Source: Planctomycetaceae bacterium
GTDB taxonomy: Bacteria > Planctomycetota > Planctomycetia > Pirellulales > Pirellulaceae
NCBI GenBank assembly: GCA_012965455.1
Contig: DTSG01000529.1
Coordinates: forward strand, 1-7,219
Length of the DNA: 7,219 nt
Direction of reading: 5' to 3'
The notes beneath the pieces were generated by a model that was not told the DNA's origin, made no database searches, and saw only the letters and a program-made list of their open reading frames with translations. Shown one piece after another: positions 1 to 5,755 of the stretch. Both the position numbers and the translations under genes were made by a program. Position 1 is the stretch's first letter; every line of letters begins with the position of its first letter.

Positions 1-34
1 TTGTTTTTGCAGTTTCAAAGATCCTGCCGCGAAT

Positions 35-1405
35 TTACAGGATTTCGTGGATAGGTTCGATACCTGGGGCGACCATGTACTGCGGGGTTCCGGTCTTGTC
101 GAAGAAGCGAACCTTGCCGGAGTCGATGCCGACGTTCTTATACAACGTGGCAAAGACTTCTTGGAACTTAACCGGTCGCTGGACGGCGTGTTCGCCGTAC
201 TTGTTGGTAGAACCGATGACTTGTCCGGTCTTCATGCCACCGCCGGCAAGCATAGCGCAGGAGACACGTGGCCAGTGGTCGCGACTGTTGTTTTTATTGA
301 TCTTAGGTGTCCGGCCGAATTCTCCCCACAGAACGACTGATACGTGACGGTCGAGTCCACGTTCATGCAGGTCCGTGACGAGTGCGGCTAGACCTTGGTC
401 TAGCTTTGGAAATTCTTGCCGCGAGCGAGGGAAGTTTAGGCCGTCACCCCCGTGCCAGTCCCAGCGGCTGTAATTCAGCGACACAACGCGTGCTCCGGCT
501 TCAACGAGTCGCCGCGCGACACAGAAATTGCGAATCATTTTGGGAGCGCCATCTCGTTGATAGGATGGATCGTTTTCTCCGTAACGTTCGAGAATCTTGG
601 GGTCTTCCTTGGAGAGATCTAAGGCTTCGACGAGTTTGGACGTTGTCAGGATTCCGAGTGCCTGTTGATGGTAGACATCCATGCTGTCCGCGATACCGCT
701 GTTGTCTGTGTCACGCCGAAATCGATCGAAGGCGTTAAGTAGATTGTCACGGTCTGCGAGACGATCGAGCGTTATCCCTTTGAGAGTCATATTGGATGAG
801 CTGGCCAACGGGTCTTTTTCCACTAGGCCGAACGGCGCATGTTGAACTCCCAGAAACCCTCCATCTTGAGTTTGTCCCCATGTCCCGTTTCCCGTGGGGT
901 ACATTAGCGCAACATTGGGTGGAACGGAGTTATTGATTTTTCCTTGATAGTGAGAGGACCAAGCACCGAAGTTTGGCCGACCTTGGCGTGGTGTGCGGTC
1001 CCCGAACTTCCAGCCGGTCATACATTGATAGGCGTCGTGGCGGCCATCCGCGTCGCAGATAGAGCGGATGGGAATAAACTTGTCCATCATCTTAGCAATC
1101 CGCGGAAACATCTCGCAGATCTCAATGCCTGGAACGTTCGTTTTGATGGGCCTAAAGTCACCACGTATTTCAGCAGGGGCGTCTGGCTTGAGGTCCCATA
1201 AGTCGATATGGGAAGGTCCGCCGGGCATATAGATGTTGATAATGGCGCGGTGGTTGGAACCCGTGGCTGCGTTTGAGTCAGCTTGAAACATTTGCGGCAG
1301 CGAGAGTCCACCCATTGCCATGCCGCCGATTTTCAGGAAATCTCGGCGAGAATGCCCGTCACAAAAACGGTTGCTGCGAGGTTTGCGTCCGTAAATAGTG
1401 AGCAT
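35..1405 (-). CDS. DUF1501 family protein with Tat signal (planctomycete type)
   Basis: This 456-residue protein has no assigned reaction. DUF1501 proteins belong to the alkaline phosphatase/sulfatase superfamily and are very numerous in planctomycetes. A twin-arginine export signal is visible at residues 19-25 (SRRDFLK), followed by a glycine-rich hydrophobic stretch (residues 26-37), so the folded protein is probably exported. Family landmarks are the N-terminal MLTIYGRKPR...FCDG, NIYMPGGPSHIDLWDLKP, the DGRHDAYQCMTG segment, and near the C-terminus WGEFGRTPKIN followed by SRDHWP and the AGGGMKTGQVIGST segment. The Asp and His residues in these blocks are the probable metal ligands. Length is normal for the family and the frame is intact, ending in TAA. 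The start is set by the conserved MLTI beginning; the only Shine-Dalgarno-like sequence (AAGG) is about 10 nt upstream and weak. In planctomycetes such genes often follow a DUF1549/DUF1553 cytochrome-like gene. None lies upstream here, and the downstream side is outside the window. Confidence 0.93.
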   Translation of the reverse strand: MLTIYGRKPRSNRFCDGHSRRDFLKIGGMAMGGLSLPQMFQADSNAATGSNHRAIINIYMPGGPSHIDLWDLKPDAPAEIRGDFRPIKTNVPGIEICEMFPRIAKMMDKFIPIRSICDADGRHDAYQCMTGWKFGDRTPRQGRPNFGAWSSHYQGKINNSVPPNVALMYPTGNGTWGQTQDGGFLGVQHAPFGLVEKDPLASSSNMTLKGITLDRLADRDNLLNAFDRFRRDTDNSGIADSMDVYHQQALGILTTSKLVEALDLSKEDPKILERYGENDPSYQRDGAPKMIRNFCVARRLVEAGARVVSLNYSRWDWHGGDGLNFPRSRQEFPKLDQGLAALVTDLHERGLDRHVSVVLWGEFGRTPKINKNNSRDHWPRVSCAMLAGGGMKTGQVIGSTNKYGEHAVQRPVKFQEVFATLYKNVGIDSGKVRFFDKTGTPQYMVAPGIEPIHEIL

Positions 1406-1451
1406 TTAAATTTGGCCTTCGGGCAATTGATTTTAAAGAGACTTTGCGACT

Positions 1452-1467
1452 TGACTATTTTAAGTCA
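1452..1467. repeat. Short perfect inverted repeat TGACT-N6-AGTCA
   Basis: TGACT (1452-1456) and AGTCA (1463-1467) form a perfect 5-bp dyad with a 6-nt spacer. It lies in the predicted 5' leader of the DUF1501 transcript, about 40 nt downstream of that gene's candidate -10. It could be a small RNA hairpin or an operator half-site pair; it is short enough to arise by chance. Confidence 0.25.
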
Positions 1468-1490
1468 TTATTATTATCGACCAGAACTGC

Positions 1491-1511
1491 CTATCATTAT
1501 ATGAAAGATAG
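1491..1511. repeat. 21-bp imperfect inverted repeat over a -10 element
   Basis: CTATC (1491-1495) is mirrored by GATAG (1507-1511), and TT (1497-1498) by AA (1504-1505), around a centre at 1501. The dyad is centred on the candidate -10 box of the DUF1501 promoter, so it could be a repressor operator. No known regulator consensus is recognised. A chance palindrome in AT-rich DNA is possible. Confidence 0.35.
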
Positions 1512-1525
1512 TTCCGCTTTAGCAA
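1496..1525 (-). promoter_or_regulatory. Candidate sigma70-like promoter for the DUF1501 gene
   Basis: Read on the minus strand there is a perfect TATAAT (-10, positions 1496-1501) with TTGCTA (-35, positions 1520-1525, four of six consensus bases) separated by 18 nt. Transcription would start near 1489, giving a leader of about 85 nt before the DUF1501 start codon. The assignment rests on sequence match and position only. Confidence 0.45.
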
Positions 1526-1592
1526 GATTGCCTCAGGTATTACTGTGGGCTGTCATCCCAATGGGGGGGGTTCCGTGTTGTTTCCGCGTCGC

Positions 1593-1598
1593 TAGAAT
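1593..1598 (+). promoter_or_regulatory. Possible -10 element for the methyltransferase gene
   Basis: TAGAAT matches five of six bases of the sigma70 -10 consensus and lies about 55 nt upstream of the methyltransferase start codon. No convincing -35 hexamer is found 16-18 nt before it, so the call is weak. Confidence 0.22.
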
Positions 1599-1653
1599 AC
1601 CCGTTTAGTGTTTTGTGTAATGTCAATCGCGGACCCGTGTAGCAGGATTTTAG

Positions 1654-2232
1654 ATGAGTCGTTTTGGGGCAATTTTTCGCGAGTTTTTGCGAGCACCTAA
1701 TAAGATTGGGGCGGTTGCTGGGAGTTCATCGATTTTGGCCAACAGGATGCTAGACGAAGTGGACTGGGAAACAGCGAAGAATATTGTCGAATATGGTCCT
1801 GGTACGGGAGCGATTACGCGACACATTGTGTCGAGGTTGTCACCTGAGCAACGATTTTTTGCCGTCGAATTAAACGACCGCTTTGTTCCCTTGTTGGCTC
1901 AGCACTTCCCCGCGGTCAAAATCCGAATTGGGTCGGTGGGTGATATCCGCTCGATTTGCGACTCCGAAGAGATGGGCAGCGTTGATGGCATCATCAGCGG
2001 TTTGCCGTGGACAGCGTTTGCTGAAGAGTTACAAAACGAGTTATTAGACGCAATGTTTAGCGTGCTCAGTGAGCACGGGCAGTTTATTACATTTGCCTAT
2101 TTGCATGGACTGCCATTGAGGAGTGCCAAACGGTTTCGCTCGGTTCTTGAGGGGCGGTTTGGTTCAGTTTCTGTCAGCCCGATTGTCTGGCGGAATTTAC
2201 CGCCAGCGATTTTCTACAGTTGTCGTCGCTGA
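1654..2232 (+). CDS. SAM-dependent methyltransferase, PmtA/KsgA-like (putative phospholipid N-methyltransferase)
   Basis: This complete 192-residue class I methyltransferase is probably cytoplasmic or peripheral to the membrane. Residues 8-29 (FREFLRAPNKIGAVAGSSSILA) resemble the N-terminal block of bacterial phospholipid N-methyltransferases. SAM-binding motif I is VEYGPGTGAIT (45-55), and motif II is FFAVELN (68-74), where E72 would contact the ribose hydroxyls. The SGLPW block (115-119) corresponds to the SGLP motif of PmtA-type enzymes rather than the NLPY of rRNA adenine dimethylases. No signal peptide or membrane segment is seen. The start is supported by AGGA at 1644-1647, 6 nt before the ATG. 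The likely reaction is SAM-dependent methylation of phosphatidylethanolamine, or of a related amino lipid. That is inferred from motifs, and another small-molecule or rRNA substrate is possible. The gene stands alone and converges on the FGE-like gene. Confidence 0.82.
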   Translation: MSRFGAIFREFLRAPNKIGAVAGSSSILANRMLDEVDWETAKNIVEYGPGTGAITRHIVSRLSPEQRFFAVELNDRFVPLLAQHFPAVKIRIGSVGDIRSICDSEEMGSVDGIISGLPWTAFAEELQNELLDAMFSVLSEHGQFITFAYLHGLPLRSAKRFRSVLEGRFGSVSVSPIVWRNLPPAIFYSCRR

Positions 2233-2250
2233 GCAGTCATTGCAACGGAC

Positions 2251-3465
2251 TTATTTCTTGATACATACAACTCGTAAGCCGTTAAGTTGGCTTTCAACGT
2301 CCGCGACAGCTTGTCCACGATAACTGGAACGGCAGGAGGAAGCTTGTGACATGAAGTTGCCACCGCGGAGCACGCGACGTGGACCGGTGGTTGGACCGGT
2401 GGGGTCGTTTTCCGGCGGTGCGTTGCCGTAGTATTCTGCAGCGTAAATATCTTGGCACCATTCTGAGACGTTGCCGTACATGTCAAATAATCCCCATTGA
2501 TTACATTGCTTTCCAGCGACGACTTGTATCTGTTCCGCGTTGCCTCGATACCATCCGTAGTCTGTCAGGTTGCTGGCGTTTTGGCCGTAGTTATAGGGAG
2601 TCGTGGTTCCTGCGCGGCAAGCGTATTCCCATTCGGCTTCGGTCGGCAGCCGGTAAGTGCGACCGGCGGCCTTTTCTGCTGGCAGATCGGAGAGTTTCGT
2701 GCAAAAGACAACCGCTTGTGCATAGGAAATATTGTTGACCGGTAGGTGGGCGCCTTGGACCGTGCTCCTGTTGCTGCCCATTATTTGGTTCCATTGTTGT
2801 TGCGTTACTTCGGTGACACCTAGAATTAAAGCGTCCGTGATCTGTGTGCGATGTTGCGGGCGTTCGTCGTTGTTGGCATAGCGATCTGGTTTGCGCACGA
2901 TGACGCGGTTGTCATTGTCAGTGTTCACTCGGCCCGCGCTGAATAGACCAATCCCTTTGAAATGCATACTTGTACCGACGACCGTAACGGTGATTTGTAA
3001 GTTGCCGGCGGTGGCTTGAGCATTGATGGCTTGGGCCATGTTTTGTGCGATTTGAGCAGGACTGGACGGTTGGTTTGTCTTCTTGCCCGAGCTAAAGGGA
3101 ACGGGGAGGTAGAAAGCGGGCTTTTTGGCAGTATCGGTATCAATCAACTCAAAGCGTTTGCTGCTGCCGGCTTTATCATCGACGATGAATATTTGACCCG
3201 AACGGAACCGATTCCCACCAAGTGCTACTTGCACAACGTATTCCGGTGCTCCCATTTGAAATACTCCGGCATCCAATACGGCGAGTGTCATGCCAATGCT
3301 GTTGACTTCTCGCGGTTTCGCACCGGGTGGCAAATTTGCATCTAAATCTGGTCCAGCGGTTGGTTGCTGGGCGTGAGATAAGACTGAGCTAGCGAGGACA
3401 AGCCCTGTGAGCAGTAGAGATGCTATGGTAAAACGGCGCGCGTGATGTTTGATAGCGTAAGTCAT
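2251..3465 (-). CDS. Exported FGE-sulfatase (SUMF1-like) domain protein with a large internal insertion
   Basis: This 404-residue protein has a Sec signal peptide: a positively charged start, a hydrophobic core at residues 12-29, and probable cleavage after SHA (residues 30-32). The FGE-sulfatase fold begins at NSIGMTLAVLDAGVFQMGAPE (55-75) and resumes at NDERPQHRTQITDALILGVTEVTQQQWNQIMG (199-230). It continues through LPVNNISYAQAVVFC (241-255), YRLPTEAEWEYACRAGT (271-287), GLFDMYGNVSEWCQD (325-339) and RRVLRGGNF (363-371), and ends with GLRVVCIKK. Residues 76-196 are an insertion not found in ordinary family members. The CxxxxC active-site pair of true formylglycine-generating enzymes is missing; only SSCRSSYR (376-383) is present. 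Sulfatase activation is therefore doubtful, and a binding or structural role outside the membrane is more likely. The start is supported by AAGG (3473-3476), 7 nt upstream of the ATG. The gene follows the desaturase on the same strand and may be co-transcribed with it. Confidence 0.88.
   Translation of the reverse strand: MTYAIKHHARRFTIASLLLTGLVLASSVLSHAQQPTAGPDLDANLPPGAKPREVNSIGMTLAVLDAGVFQMGAPEYVVQVALGGNRFRSGQIFIVDDKAGSSKRFELIDTDTAKKPAFYLPVPFSSGKKTNQPSSPAQIAQNMAQAINAQATAGNLQITVTVVGTSMHFKGIGLFSAGRVNTDNDNRVIVRKPDRYANNDERPQHRTQITDALILGVTEVTQQQWNQIMGSNRSTVQGAHLPVNNISYAQAVVFCTKLSDLPAEKAAGRTYRLPTEAEWEYACRAGTTTPYNYGQNASNLTDYGWYRGNAEQIQVVAGKQCNQWGLFDMYGNVSEWCQDIYAAEYYGNAPPENDPTGPTTGPRRVLRGGNFMSQASSCRSSYRGQAVADVESQLNGLRVVCIKK
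2881..3240 (-). other. Inserted beta-rich module inside the FGE-like protein (residues 76-195)
   Basis: These codons encode the segment that separates the first FGE strand (MGAPE) from the ERPQHR strand, which are normally only some 5-15 residues apart in this family. The insert reads as alternating strands with one amphipathic helix: GQIFIVDDKAGSSKRFELID (90-109), a PVPFSS turn (121-126), the helix PAQIAQNMAQAINAQA (136-151), then LQITVTVVGTSMHFKG (156-171). This 'G-x-F-x-I-D ... F-E-L/F-D ... I-P-V-P-F ... I-A-x-x-I-A-x-A-I-N ... V-T-x-x-x-x-G' order resembles repeat modules I know from very large planctomycete surface proteins. The reading frame is open throughout. The homology is inferred by eye, not by alignment. 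Confidence 0.55.
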
Positions 3466-3505
3466 GATATTGCCTTAGGTCTAGGACGTTGTCGAAGCGT
3501 ACGGT

Positions 3506-3521
3506 GCATTGTTACCAATGC
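3506..3521 (-). other. Intercistronic RNA hairpin with GNRA tetraloop
   Basis: On the minus-strand transcript GCATTG-GTAA-CAATGC forms a perfect 6-bp stem capped by GUAA, which fits the GNRA tetraloop class. It lies about 40 nt past the desaturase stop codon and about 40 nt before the start of the FGE-like gene. No T-run follows it, so it does not look like an ordinary intrinsic terminator. It could stabilise RNA ends or mark a processing site. Confidence 0.5.
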
Positions 3522-3560
3522 GTTAGGGTTTCGTCTAGTGGTTTTTATAGTCCAGTTAAG

Positions 3561-4688
3561 TTAGTGTTCGTTTTGGGTTGATTTTTTAGCTCGTTTCCAC
3601 AGGTCAACTAGTTGTCGAGTCAGCGTGGTTTGCGATGTGTTGTGATACAGCGAGTCAGCCGGTAGTTGTTTTGTTAACCGGCGGTGTGCAATGCCAAGAT
3701 TGTGGTAAGGGATACTCGGGAATAAGTGATGCAGTGCGTGATAACGTAGGCCAACCGGTGCCCATAATTCACCGATGACTGGGTTTTGTGGGTAGTTGAC
3801 TGAGTCCAGTAGTTGTTCTTCGAAGCTCATTTGACCCAAGTCGTTTTCCCAGTTATGGGCGCCGAGCGTACGTAGAGCGTTAAGTGTTAGAATGATCACA
3901 GCCGTTGTGTAGGATTGAATGAAGAAGGGCCACGGTAATGTGTGCTTGGTCACCGCAACGATTGTCACGAGCGCCAAGAGCCACAGAAAGCAGAAGAACT
4001 CCTGCAGGTAGAACATCCGTTCAGCGGCTGGTGCTGAAAATTGTCGGCAATAGGTGGGATCAATAATCATTGACGAACAACGCTTGTGTACAAATTTTCG
4101 AAAGCCGGGGATGGTCCAAGCCAACGGTGTAAAAAACAGGAACCTTGCAAAAACCAGTGGCGGTACGATTAATGGGTGCAGCATGAATAACACAATTTGT
4201 TTCGGGCTTCGTCGAGCCAGCGGAAGGTATTCACCGTCGCGGTCTGTGCCGTAGTGGCGGCGGCGATGATGGTCGAGGTGTGGGTAATAAACGAAGGAAG
4301 GTGCCAGAAAGAGAATGCCACAGAACGCATTCCAAAAAAATCGAAATGCGATCATCGTACGTCCACTCATGTGTACAATTTCATGGATGAACATGGCGAT
4401 GCGATAATAAAGTAAGGCCGCTACGATGGTGAATGTGATATAGAGAATCCAGGTGGTGGAAGTGTCCGTCGGATAATACATCCAATCGACCTTCCAGATA
4501 TCAAAATCCGTGAGGTAGAGCTTGGCAGCGTAGGTTCGTCCGTGAGTGTAGATGAACATGCCGACGGCCCAGCAAGCAATGAAGTCGATCCAATAGATCA
4601 TTGGATTGTGCTTGAAAAGGTCACCAACGGCTTTACGCGCTTCCCCTACTGAGAATGGTGCACAGGGATTGTCGGGTGTGGTACTCAT
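3561..4688 (-). CDS. Membrane fatty acid desaturase (di-iron, three histidine boxes)
   Basis: This 375-residue integral membrane enzyme should introduce a double bond into a fatty acyl chain, using O2 and electrons from a ferredoxin or cytochrome partner. The eight-histidine pattern is complete: HEIVH (102-106), HLDHH (137-141) with H145, and HALHH (317-321). H278 in RTLGAHNWEN is a further conserved-looking residue. Hydrophobic segments lie at about 30-48, 79-101, 113-135, 165-191, 228-247 and 255-275, which fits the usual four-helix desaturase plus peripheral segments with the His boxes on the cytoplasmic side. No cytochrome b5 domain is fused. Length is normal. The start is preceded by AAGG (4693-4696) only 4 nt upstream of the ATG. 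Regioselectivity and acyl carrier cannot be read from the sequence, and a related carotenoid or sphingolipid hydroxylase/desaturase is possible. The gene is first in a minus-strand pair with the FGE-like gene. Confidence 0.9.
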   Translation of the reverse strand: MSTTPDNPCAPFSVGEARKAVGDLFKHNPMIYWIDFIACWAVGMFIYTHGRTYAAKLYLTDFDIWKVDWMYYPTDTSTTWILYITFTIVAALLYYRIAMFIHEIVHMSGRTMIAFRFFWNAFCGILFLAPSFVYYPHLDHHRRRHYGTDRDGEYLPLARRSPKQIVLFMLHPLIVPPLVFARFLFFTPLAWTIPGFRKFVHKRCSSMIIDPTYCRQFSAPAAERMFYLQEFFCFLWLLALVTIVAVTKHTLPWPFFIQSYTTAVIILTLNALRTLGAHNWENDLGQMSFEEQLLDSVNYPQNPVIGELWAPVGLRYHALHHLFPSIPYHNLGIAHRRLTKQLPADSLYHNTSQTTLTRQLVDLWKRAKKSTQNEH

Positions 4689-4923
4689 TATGCCTTGTTG
4701 CTTTGCTAATGTATGGATACAGCATCACTTGTATAAATCGGCTTTTTGGACTCGCTATATTTATCCAGAGTTAGCAGCACCGCTGAAACGGCACGGGTAT
4801 CCTGTGGTTTTTTATAGAGCGGCAATCCAGCGAGCATCGCGATTGGCAATACCGGCAAAATGCTTGGACTACAGTTGCAAATACCCAGAATTCACCTAAT
4901 GCTGCGAATTGAAACCGCCGAAT

Positions 4924-4971
4924 ATACAATATATAGTGGTTGGGGTTCCATTTTGGCACTATAAGTTGATT
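4924..4971. promoter_or_regulatory. Distal pair of NrdR-box-like sequences
   Basis: The first element, ATACAATATATAGTGG (4924-4939), matches 14 of 16 positions of the form ACACWATATATWGTGT that I use for the NrdR box. The second, GCACTATAAGTTGATT (4956-4971), matches 11 of 16. Their centres are 32 bp apart, three helical turns, as is typical of NrdR operators. The pair lies about 235 bp upstream of the divergent desaturase and about 190 bp upstream of the proximal pair. No strong promoter is seen across it on either strand, so its target is unclear. The second box is weak and could be chance. Confidence 0.42.
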
Positions 4972-5111
4972 TTTGATGGTTTTACCGGCGTACGCTCTCA
5001 AAGCAGATTAGTTGTGATTGTTTCACGGTTACGGCTGATTGCGAAATGAAATGACGCGATGCTAGCACTTAGCAAAAAGAAGTCGTGAAAAAATCGATTG
5101 GTTTTGAAAAA

Positions 5112-5158
5112 CTACCAGATATAGTGTTGACTTGAACCCCTCCTACGATATATTGTCT
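5112..5158 (+). promoter_or_regulatory. Proximal tandem NrdR boxes (operator of nrdA)
   Basis: Two 16-bp elements, CTACCAGATATAGTGT (5112-5127) and CTACGATATATTGTCT (5143-5158), each match 12 of 16 positions of ACACWATATATWGTGT. Both begin with CTAC, and their centres are exactly 31 bp apart. NrdR is the zinc-ribbon/ATP-cone repressor that binds such paired boxes upstream of ribonucleotide reductase genes. The boxes touch the -35 and cover the -10 of the adjacent promoter, so binding would block RNA polymerase. The NrdR gene itself is not in this window. The call combines sequence match, spacing and the identity of the downstream gene. Confidence 0.72.
5127..5154 (+). promoter_or_regulatory. 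Sigma70-like promoter of nrdA
   Basis: TTGACT (-35, 5127-5132) and TATATT (-10, 5149-5154) each match five of six consensus bases and are separated by 16 nt. Initiation would be near 5161, giving a leader of about 595 nt before the nrdA start codon. The coincidence with the NrdR boxes supports this over other candidates. A further promoter nearer the gene cannot be excluded. Confidence 0.55.
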
Positions 5159-5716
5159 CCACGTCGCTAGTTGGAGTTATTCAATTTTGGATGAACCGAG
5201 GTAAGTTTTGGCAAAATTAGTCAGGATTTGTTAGACTAGGGATAAGAAGGAATTTGAAGGCTAGTAGGATAGAGCTTTCTTCAAGGATTGATCGACGGCA
5301 AACGAAAAGGCAACTCTCAAACAGTAGTTGTCAAAATGGATTGTTTTAGACCACGGATTGAAAAAGGTCGAATTCTAATAATAGCTAATGTGCTATAGCT
5401 CGATTGTGAGCACGGCATAGGTTCAAGTTCTTTCGAACTGTTGTGGCGGTAGTTGTCATAGCCAGGCCAATCATTTGATTCTAGATACAACTTGATATTT
5501 AAAACTTGATGATTGGTTTGACTGTAGCGCCTACATGTCACTAAGTCCCGTAGTAGCATTGAGCAACAAGTGCAGAAAAAAAATGCACCATTGCTTTTTG
5601 CTTTGCGTCGGGAAAGAGTTTCGAGCATTCACCGCAGGTCATTGAGTGTCCAGCAGATTTGAGTGCTCGGCAGTGAAGAGAAGTGATGTATAGGCAGGAT
5701 AGATAGGAAGTCGAAC

Positions 5717-5742
5717 GCTACCGAGCAGATGGTAGCAGCTAC
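5717..5742 (+). other. Mutually exclusive hairpins beside the nrdA ribosome binding site
   Basis: GCTACC (5717-5722) pairs perfectly with GGTAGC (5731-5736) across an 8-nt loop. The same 3' arm can instead use GTAG (5732-5735) to pair with CTAC (5739-5742) across a 3-nt loop. The second form ends 2 nt before the Shine-Dalgarno sequence. The arrangement could tune translation, but the helices are short and the alternative one is weak. Confidence 0.3.
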
Positions 5743-5744
5743 AA

Positions 5745-5749
5745 AGGAG
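5745..5749 (+). promoter_or_regulatory. Ribosome binding site of nrdA
   Basis: AGGAG is placed 6 nt before the ATG at 5756. An in-frame TGA at 5750-5752 excludes any upstream start in this frame, so together they fix the start of nrdA. Confidence 0.85.
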
Positions 5750-5755
5750 TGACAG

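Larger units (their letters stand above)
4689..5755. other. 1.07-kb intergenic region between the desaturase and nrdA
   Basis: No credible protein gene, tRNA or known riboswitch was found here. Open frames on both strands are short, have no recognisable motifs, and lack a ribosome binding site. What the region does hold is two pairs of NrdR-box-like sequences, a sigma70-like promoter directed at nrdA, several short hairpins and the nrdA ribosome binding site. Positions 4697-4923, immediately upstream of the desaturase, show nothing I can name, and no clear desaturase promoter was identified. Confidence 0.7.
5161..5755 (+). other. Predicted long 5' leader of nrdA
   Basis: If transcription starts at the NrdR-controlled promoter, this stretch is untranslated leader. 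It contains several short helices: GTGCT (5390-5394) with AGCAC (5409-5413); AGTTC-TTTC-GAACT (5426-5439); and GTGCA (5570-5574) with TGCAC (5584-5588) around a loop that includes eight A residues. A competing pair sits at the ribosome binding site. A 9-codon frame (5191-5220) is present but has no well-placed Shine-Dalgarno sequence. No match to a known riboswitch class was recognised. Confidence 0.4.

Noticed and set aside
1561..1608. Alternative upstream start for the methyltransferase at the ATG before the G8 tract
   Set aside because: It is in frame with the methyltransferase start but is closed by TAG at 1606-1608, and there is a good ribosome binding site at 1644-1647.
2233..2250. Bidirectional terminator between the convergent methyltransferase and FGE-like genes
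   Set aside because: The 18-bp gap contains no stem-loop with a T-run on either strand.
4771..5001. Minus-strand 76-codon frame upstream of the desaturase
   Set aside because: It is rich in Cys, Arg and Ile without pattern, covers the distal NrdR-like boxes, and has no ribosome binding site.
5191..5220. Nine-codon leader peptide (MNRGKFWQN) near the predicted transcription start
   Set aside because: The nearest GGAG is too far upstream (about 15 nt), and there is no codon run that would suggest attenuation.
5419..5440. tRNA T-arm-like sequence (GGTTCAAGTTC)
   Set aside because: The flanking bases do not form the required T stem, and no acceptor, D or anticodon arms could be built around it.
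5317..5628. Minus-strand 103-codon frame in the nrdA leader
   Set aside because: There are no family motifs, no Shine-Dalgarno sequence before its start, and low-complexity AT-driven residues; it is likely a chance frame.
5161..5755. Cobalamin or other known riboswitch controlling the reductase
   Set aside because: No B12-box-like core was seen, and the encoded enzyme is class Ia, not the B12-dependent class II.
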